Assembly: GCF_009866655.1 (NCBI RefSeq)
Contig: NZ_CP047420.1
Location: 4,023,734 to 4,087,733, forward strand
DNA: 64,000 nt
Direction of reading: 5' to 3'
Source: Rathayibacter sp. VKM Ac-2804
GTDB lineage: Bacteria > Actinomycetota > Actinomycetes > Actinomycetales > Microbacteriaceae
Positions within the stretch are counted from its first letter, which is position 1; the number at the start of each line of letters is the position of its first letter. Made by a program: the position numbers and the translations under genes. The notes beneath the pieces were generated by a model. It ran no database searches. It was not told where the DNA came from and saw only the letters and a list, made by a program, of their open reading frames with translations. This document shows, piece after piece, positions 59,152 to 64,000 of this stretch.

Positions 59152-60204
59152 ATGACGATCCCCTCGGTGCGACCCACGGCCCCGCTGTCACCGGCCTCCC
59201 CGCCGAGCGCGCCCGCGGCCGGTCCGCGCCGGGGGGATCGTCTGCTCGGCGCGGTCGGCTCCCCGCGCCTCGCCTTCCTGCTCAAGCGGTTCGCCCGCGC
59301 GGCGGTCTCGCTGGTGATCGTGCTGATCGCCTCCTTCTTCATGGTCCACTTCGTGCCGGGCGACCCGGTGCGCGCGGCTCTGGGCCCGACGGCACCGGCC
59401 GAGACCGTCGCGGTGCTGCGCAGCACCCTCGGCCTCGACCTGCCGATCGGCCAGCAGTTCGCGAACTACCTCGGCGGGCTGCTCCGCGGCGACCTCGGCA
59501 CCTCGATCAGCACGCAGCGCCCGGTGGGCACGACGCTGGCCGAGCGGCTGCCCGCGACGCTGATGCTCTCGGTCGTGTCGTTCGCGGTCGCCGCGCTCGG
59601 AGCGTTCCCGATCGGCGTCGCCACGGCCGTCTCGGCCCGCGCCGGCAAGCACCGCACGCTCGACCTCGGCGTCTCGGGCCTGCTCGGCATCGTGATCGCG
59701 ATCCCGAACTTCCTGCTCGCGGTCGTGCTGATCTGGCTGTTCAGCATCGTGGTGCCGCTCGCGCCGTCCGCGGGCTGGGGCGGCCCGGAGTACGCGGTGC
59801 TGCCGGTGCTCGCCCTCGCCATCGGCCCGCTCGCCTACCTCTCTCGCATCGTGCACGTCGAGATGGTGCGGGTGCTGGAGGCGCCCTACCTCACCACCGC
59901 GCGCAGCAAGCGGCTGCCGGGGCACCTGCTCTACCTCCGCCACGCGCTGCCCAACATCGTCACGGCGACGCTCACCGCGGGCGGCGTCGTGCTCACCGGC
60001 CTCGTCGCCGGCACGGTGCTGATCGAGACGGTCTTCGTCATCCCCGGCATCGGCTCGACGATCGTCTCGTCGATCACCACCAAGGACTACCCGCTGATCC
60101 AGGGCATCGTGCTGATGTACGCCGTCCTGGTCCTCGCTGCCAACCTCGTCATCGACCTGCTGCTCGCCGCGCTCGACCCGCGGTCGGCCATCGCGGAGGC
60201 CTGA
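59152..60204 (+). CDS. ABC transporter permease (DppB/OppB type)
   Basis: A 350-residue permease. After a 45-residue Pro/Ala-rich cytoplasmic extension come six transmembrane segments; FFMVHFVPGDPVRAALGPTA near residue 62 is the family's N-terminal signature, and the EAA region PYLTTARSKRLPGHLLYLRH lies near residue 245. It pairs with the permease half of the next gene, 3 nt downstream. Confidence 0.92.
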   Translation: MTIPSVRPTAPLSPASPPSAPAAGPRRGDRLLGAVGSPRLAFLLKRFARAAVSLVIVLIASFFMVHFVPGDPVRAALGPTAPAETVAVLRSTLGLDLPIGQQFANYLGGLLRGDLGTSISTQRPVGTTLAERLPATLMLSVVSFAVAALGAFPIGVATAVSARAGKHRTLDLGVSGLLGIVIAIPNFLLAVVLIWLFSIVVPLAPSAGWGGPEYAVLPVLALAIGPLAYLSRIVHVEMVRVLEAPYLTTARSKRLPGHLLYLRHALPNIVTATLTAGGVVLTGLVAGTVLIETVFVIPGIGSTIVSSITTKDYPLIQGIVLMYAVLVLAANLVIDLLLAALDPRSAIAEA

Positions 60205-60207
60205 GCC

Positions 60208-62010
60208 ATGAGCACTGCATCCCGTTCCCCCCGCCCGCCGCTCGCCCACCGGCTCCCGGAGTCGCTGCGCAGCCCGCAGGGCGTCGCGGCCGCCGTCGGC
60301 CTCGTCCTGGTCGTCCTCGCGACGGTCCTCGGCCCGATCCTCTTCGGCGACCTCGCCACCGAGCGCTCGATCGCCGACCGCCAGCAGGGCGTCAGCCTCG
60401 CGCACCCCTTCGGCACCGACGACCTCGGCCGCGACCTCTTCGCCCGCGTCGTCGTCGCGACCCGGGTCTCGGTGCTGCTCACCCTCGGCGCGACCGGCAT
60501 CTCCGTCCTCGGCGGCGTGCTGCTCGGCGTCGTCGCGGTGCTGCTGCCGCGCCTGCTGCAGCGGCTGATCGCGGGGCTCATCGACATCCTGCTGTCCTTC
60601 CCCTGGCTGCTGCTCGCACTGTTCTTCTCGGTGATCTGGGGCACGACCGCGGTCGGCGCGATGCTCGCCGTCGGCTTCGCCGGCATCCCGGTCTTCGCGC
60701 GGCTCACCAGCACGCTCGCCGCGTCGGTCTCCTCGAGCGACTACGTGCGCGCCGCCGGGATGCTCGGCAGCCGCCCGCTCCGCACGACCGCCCGGCACGT
60801 GGTGCCGAACATCCTGCCGCCGCTGCTGGTCAACTCGGCCGCGCACGCCTCCGTCACGCTGCTCTCCTTCGCCGCGCTGTCCTTCCTCGGCCTCGGCGTC
60901 CAGGCGCCCGAGTACGACTGGGGACGGCTGCTCAACGAGGGCGCGAAGCGGATCTACGTCGACCCGATGGCCGCGATCGGCCCCGGCATCGCCGTGGTGC
61001 TGGTCGGCGTCGTCTTCGCGCTGCTCGGCGAGGTCTTCAGCGAGTCGTCCTCGCGCCGCCGCCCGGTGAAGGCCGTGAAGCGCCGGCGCTCGGACGAGGT
61101 CGTCGCACCCGTGACGGACGCGATGCCCGTCGTCGAGATGTCCGGGCTGCGCGTGGCGTTCCCCGGCCGCGACGGCGCGATGACCGAGCGCGTGCACGGC
61201 GTCGACCTGACGATCCTGCCCGGCGAGACGGTCGGCATCGTCGGCGAGAGCGGCTCGGGCAAGTCGGTCACGGCGAGCGCCGTCGCCGGGCTGCTCGGCC
61301 CCGACGCGCTGGTCACGAGTGAGCAGCTCGTCTTCCGCGGCATCGACATGACCGCGGTGCCCAACGCCGCCGAGCGCCGCCGCCTCGGTCTCGAGCAGGC
61401 GATGATCTTCCAGGACCCGCTGACCTCGCTCAACCCGGCGCTCACCATCGGCCGCCAGCTGCGCGAGGCGAGCGAGGTGCACGCCCGCACCCCGCGCGCC
61501 GAGTCGCTGCGCCGTGCGATCGACAAGCTCGACCTGGTGCGCATCCCGGACGCCGAGAAGCGGGTCGGCCAGCTGCCGCACGAGTTCTCCGGCGGCATGC
61601 GCCAGCGGGCGATGATCGCGATGGGCCTGATGGGCACGCCGCGGCTGCTGATCGCCGACGAGCCGACCACCGCGCTCGACGTCACCGTGCAGCGGCAGGT
61701 GATGCAGGCGCTGCGCGAGGCGCAGGACGCGACCGGAGCGGCGATCCTCTTCATCTCGCACGACATCGCGCTGGTCAGCGGCTTCTGCGACCGGATCGTC
61801 GTGATGCGCGACGGCCGCGTGGTCGAGGAGATCGCCGCCGCCCGCCTCGACGAGGCGCGGCACCCCTACACGCGCGGGCTGATCGCCTGCGTGCCGGACA
61901 TGGCGACCGACCGGAGCGCGCCGCTCCCGGTGATCGCGGCGATCGACGAGGAGCCGCAGGCCGCGGCGACCGGTCGGCCCGCCCACGACCAGGAGGCACT
62001 GACCGCATGA
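60208..62010 (+). CDS. ABC transporter permease-ATPase fusion (DppC-DppD type)
   Basis: A 600-residue fusion. Residues 1-285 are a DppC-like permease with HPFGTDDLGRDLFARVVVAT near 70 and the EAA region SSDYVRAAGMLGSRPLRTTA. Residues about 305-600 are an ATPase: Walker A GIVGESGSGKSVTASAVAG near 347, ABC signature LPHEFSGGMRQRAMIAMGL, Walker B LLIADEPTTALDV and HYPYTRGL-like ending RHPYTRGLIACVPD. Such fusions are known in actinobacterial peptide importers. It overlaps the next ATPase gene by 4 nt. Confidence 0.93.
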   Translation: MSTASRSPRPPLAHRLPESLRSPQGVAAAVGLVLVVLATVLGPILFGDLATERSIADRQQGVSLAHPFGTDDLGRDLFARVVVATRVSVLLTLGATGISVLGGVLLGVVAVLLPRLLQRLIAGLIDILLSFPWLLLALFFSVIWGTTAVGAMLAVGFAGIPVFARLTSTLAASVSSSDYVRAAGMLGSRPLRTTARHVVPNILPPLLVNSAAHASVTLLSFAALSFLGLGVQAPEYDWGRLLNEGAKRIYVDPMAAIGPGIAVVLVGVVFALLGEVFSESSSRRRPVKAVKRRRSDEVVAPVTDAMPVVEMSGLRVAFPGRDGAMTERVHGVDLTILPGETVGIVGESGSGKSVTASAVAGLLGPDALVTSEQLVFRGIDMTAVPNAAERRRLGLEQAMIFQDPLTSLNPALTIGRQLREASEVHARTPRAESLRRAIDKLDLVRIPDAEKRVGQLPHEFSGGMRQRAMIAMGLMGTPRLLIADEPTTALDVTVQRQVMQALREAQDATGAAILFISHDIALVSGFCDRIVVMRDGRVVEEIAAARLDEARHPYTRGLIACVPDMATDRSAPLPVIAAIDEEPQAAATGRPAHDQEALTA

Positions 62011-62795
62011 GCGAGCTGCGCTACGAGGCGGTGACCGTGCGCTTCGGCCACGGCCGCTCGGCGACCACGGCCGTCGACGCCGTGGACCTCACGGTCCGGC
62101 CCGGCACCACGCACGGGCTGGTCGGCGAGTCCGGCTCCGGCAAGTCCACGGTGGCCCGCGTCGCCGTCGGCCTCACCCCGCTGCACTCCGGCCGGATCCT
62201 GCTCGACGGCGTCGACATCACCAGCCGCGAGCCGTCCGCCAGGGCCGCCCGCCGCCGGGTGCAGATGGTGTTCCAGGACCCGCTGTCCGCGCTCGACCCG
62301 CGGATGAGCGTCGGCGCCTCGATCGCGGAGGGTCTGCTCGCGACCGGCCGGCGGCACTCCGCCGCCGCGCGCGACGACCGCGTCCGCGAGCTGCTCGACC
62401 TGGTGCACATCGACCCGGCGCGCGCGGACGACCGGCCGACCGCCTTCTCCGGCGGGCAGCGCCAGCGGATCACGATCGCCCGGGCGCTGGCCGCAGAGCC
62501 GCAGGTGCTGATCGCCGATGAGATCACCTCGGCGCTCGACGTCTCGGTGCAGGGCGTGGTGCTCAACCTCCTCCGCGAGCTGCAGCAGAGACTCGACCTC
62601 ACGATGCTCTTCATCTCGCACAATCTCGCCGTCGTCCGCTACGTCAGCGACGAGGTCTCGGTGATGCGCGGCGGGCGCCTCGTCGAGCACGGCAGCACCG
62701 ACGCCGTGCTGTCGGATCCCGCCGACCCGTACACGAGGCAGCTGCTCCGGGCCGTGCCCGTGATGGGCCGGCCTCTCGACCTGGAGGACGCATGA
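62007..62795 (+). CDS. ABC transporter ATP-binding protein (DppF/OppF type)
   Basis: A 262-residue ATPase. Walker A GLVGESGSGKSTVARVAVG is near residue 36, Q-loop MVFQDPLSALDPRMS near 86, signature FSGGQRQRITIARAL near 148 and Walker B VLIADEITSALDVSVQ near 168. The Walker B ATSAL-type stretch has Ile where DEPTSALD is usual, a small change. It completes the five-part importer with the fusion's ATPase as partner. It overlaps the amidohydrolase gene by 4 nt. Confidence 0.93.
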   Translation: MSELRYEAVTVRFGHGRSATTAVDAVDLTVRPGTTHGLVGESGSGKSTVARVAVGLTPLHSGRILLDGVDITSREPSARAARRRVQMVFQDPLSALDPRMSVGASIAEGLLATGRRHSAAARDDRVRELLDLVHIDPARADDRPTAFSGGQRQRITIARALAAEPQVLIADEITSALDVSVQGVVLNLLRELQQRLDLTMLFISHNLAVVRYVSDEVSVMRGGRLVEHGSTDAVLSDPADPYTRQLLRAVPVMGRPLDLEDA

Positions 62796-64000
62796 CCGAG
62801 CTCCTGATCCGCTCCGCTCTCTTCGCGGGGCAGGACACCCCCGCCGACCTGCTGGTGCGCGACGGCGTGATCGCCGCGATCGCTCCGGCCGGAGCGCTGC
62901 CGAGCAGCGCCGAGGTCCTCGACGCCGACGGCCGCTTCCTCGCGCCCGGCTTCTGGGACGCGCACGTGCACTTCACCCAGTGGGTGGTCCGCCGCCAGCG
63001 GGTCGACCTCGCGCCCGCGGCGAGCGCCGCAGAGGCCGTCGCGATCATGCGCGCGGCGCTGCCGGTGCGCGAGGACGCCGTGCTGATCGGCTACGGCTTC
63101 CGCGACGGACTGTGGACGGACGCGCCGACCCGTGCGGCACTCGACGCGATCGCGCCCGACCGGCCGCTCGTCCTGATCAGCGGCGACCTGCACTGCGGCT
63201 GGCTGAACAGCGCGGCCGGGCGGCGCTTCGGCCTGACGATCCCCGAGGACGGCGTGCTGCGCGAGACGGAGTGGATCGGCACGCTCGACCTGATCGACGC
63301 GGCCGGCCTGCCGACGTCCGCCGCCTACCGCGAGACCGCCGAGGCCGCCGCCGCCCGCGGGGTCGTGGGCATCGTCGAGTTCGAGAACGCCGACAACTCC
63401 CGCGCCTGGCCCGCCCGCCTCGCGGAGGGCGTCACGTCCCTGCGCGTCGAGACCTCGGTCTGGCCCGACCGGCTCGACGACGCGATCGCCCGCGGACTGC
63501 GCACCGGCGACGCCCTCGATCCGGCCGGCCTCGCCCGGATGGGCCGCCTCAAGATCGTCGTCGACGGCTCGCTGAACACCCGCACCGCCTGGTGCTGGGA
63601 CCCGTACCCCGGCCTCGCCGCCGACCACCCGCATCCGTGCGGCGTGCTGAGCGTCGCTCCGGAGGAGGTGGAGGGCCTGCTGATCCGCGCCCGCGACGCC
63701 GGGATCCTCCCGGCCGTGCACGCCATCGGCGACCGCGCGAACGCCGAGGTGCTCGACGTCTTCGAGCGGCTCGGCCTCGCCGGCACGATCGAGCACGCCC
63801 AGCTCGTCGCGGCGGAGGACTTCGCCCGCTTCGGCCGCCTCGGCCTCGTCGCGAGCGTGCAGCCGGAGCACGCGATGGACGACCGCGACGTCGCCGACCG
63901 CCACTGGGCCGGCCGCACCGACCGCTCCTTCGCCTTCGCCTCGCTGCACGCGGCCGGCGCGACGCTCGCCCTCGGCTCCGACGCCCCGGTCGCGCCGCTC
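62792..64000 (+). CDS. Amidohydrolase family 3 protein (YtcJ-like), 3' partial
   Basis: The frame is open to the window end, giving 403 residues. The metal-binding pattern starts with FLAPGFWDAHVHFTQWVVR near residue 46, then ISGDLHCGWLNS near 128, KIVVDGSLNTRTAWCWDPYP near 252, AVHAIGDRANAEVLDVFERL near 308 and TLALGSDAPVAP at the edge. This matches metal-dependent amidohydrolases of the YtcJ/N-substituted formamide deformylase group. It probably cleaves an amide in the imported compound. Confidence 0.9.
   Translation, partial: MTELLIRSALFAGQDTPADLLVRDGVIAAIAPAGALPSSAEVLDADGRFLAPGFWDAHVHFTQWVVRRQRVDLAPAASAAEAVAIMRAALPVREDAVLIGYGFRDGLWTDAPTRAALDAIAPDRPLVLISGDLHCGWLNSAAGRRFGLTIPEDGVLRETEWIGTLDLIDAAGLPTSAAYRETAEAAAARGVVGIVEFENADNSRAWPARLAEGVTSLRVETSVWPDRLDDAIARGLRTGDALDPAGLARMGRLKIVVDGSLNTRTAWCWDPYPGLAADHPHPCGVLSVAPEEVEGLLIRARDAGILPAVHAIGDRANAEVLDVFERLGLAGTIEHAQLVAAEDFARFGRLGLVASVQPEHAMDDRDVADRHWAGRTDRSFAFASLHAAGATLALGSDAPVAPL

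Noticed and set aside
59188..61986. A 932-codon open frame on the - strand
   Set aside because: Antisense to the permease and fusion genes with intact Walker motifs.
1..64000. tRNA, rRNA or known riboswitch genes
   Set aside because: No tRNA-like T-arm with CCA-proximal cloverleaf, rRNA segment or recognisable riboswitch core was found by eye; a covariance-model scan would be the decisive test.

Overview
The window is about 72% G+C, with dense coding, many GTG starts, LacI/MalFG-type transport without its own ATPase, DUF3073, a DUF7882-like protein, sortase-type LAATG anchoring and CWB2 repeats. This points to an actinobacterium of the family Microbacteriaceae (Rathayibacter-like is my best guess, inferred from gene content only). 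No tRNA, rRNA, CRISPR array, transposase or prophage gene was seen; the accessory character comes from dispersed palindromic repeats.

Layout. 1-5.8 kb: end of an APC permease, a DUF4184 membrane protein, a Pr6Pr-type membrane protein, a Tat/lipoprotein flavin amine oxidase whose domains are in circularly permuted order, and a small acidic protein. 5.9-7.6 kb: a peroxiredoxin-like protein and a chloroperoxidase-type hydrolase. 7.7-14.2 kb: a sugar ABC importer (binding protein and two permeases) with its LacI regulator, divergent from a glycogen-debranching-type glycosidase across two LacI-type operators. 14.4-18.3 kb: flavin oxidoreductase, DUF3073, NUDIX, AraC regulator, membrane protein. 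18.5-29.6 kb: purine genes purM, purF and purD interspersed with an RCC1-like secreted protein, small membrane proteins, a LysR regulator, a wall-anchored 5'-nucleotidase and a sterol-carrier-like protein. 29.7-36.2 kb: CWB2 surface protein, MFS exporter, an orphan protein, a TIGR01777 epimerase, NUDIX, membrane protein. 36.5-41.0 kb: SDR, type III polyketide synthase plus methyltransferase, small proteins. 41.1-50.7 kb: glutathione peroxidase, LigD, MFS, APC permease, cupin, Old-Yellow-Enzyme protein, SolA-type oxidase. 50.8-54.8 kb: a tandem-duplicated IclR-like regulator, an orphan with a coupled upstream mini-ORF, and a PucR-type regulator. 54.8-64 kb: a tightly coupled operon of DUF917, hydantoinase/oxoprolinase, peptide-type ABC importer (including a permease-ATPase fusion) and amidohydrolase, running off the window.

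How things work together. The LacI/ABC/debranching block looks like an oligosaccharide uptake and hydrolysis unit. The PucR-controlled operon looks like import and hydrolytic degradation of a cyclic amide or modified peptide whose identity is unknown. The purine genes are scattered rather than in one operon.

The most unusual protein is the permuted amine oxidase at 3888-5357. At the DNA level two palindromic repeat families recur in intergenic spaces, and at least eight genes carry a TANNNT -10 hexamer only 5-7 nt before the start codon, indicating leaderless transcripts.
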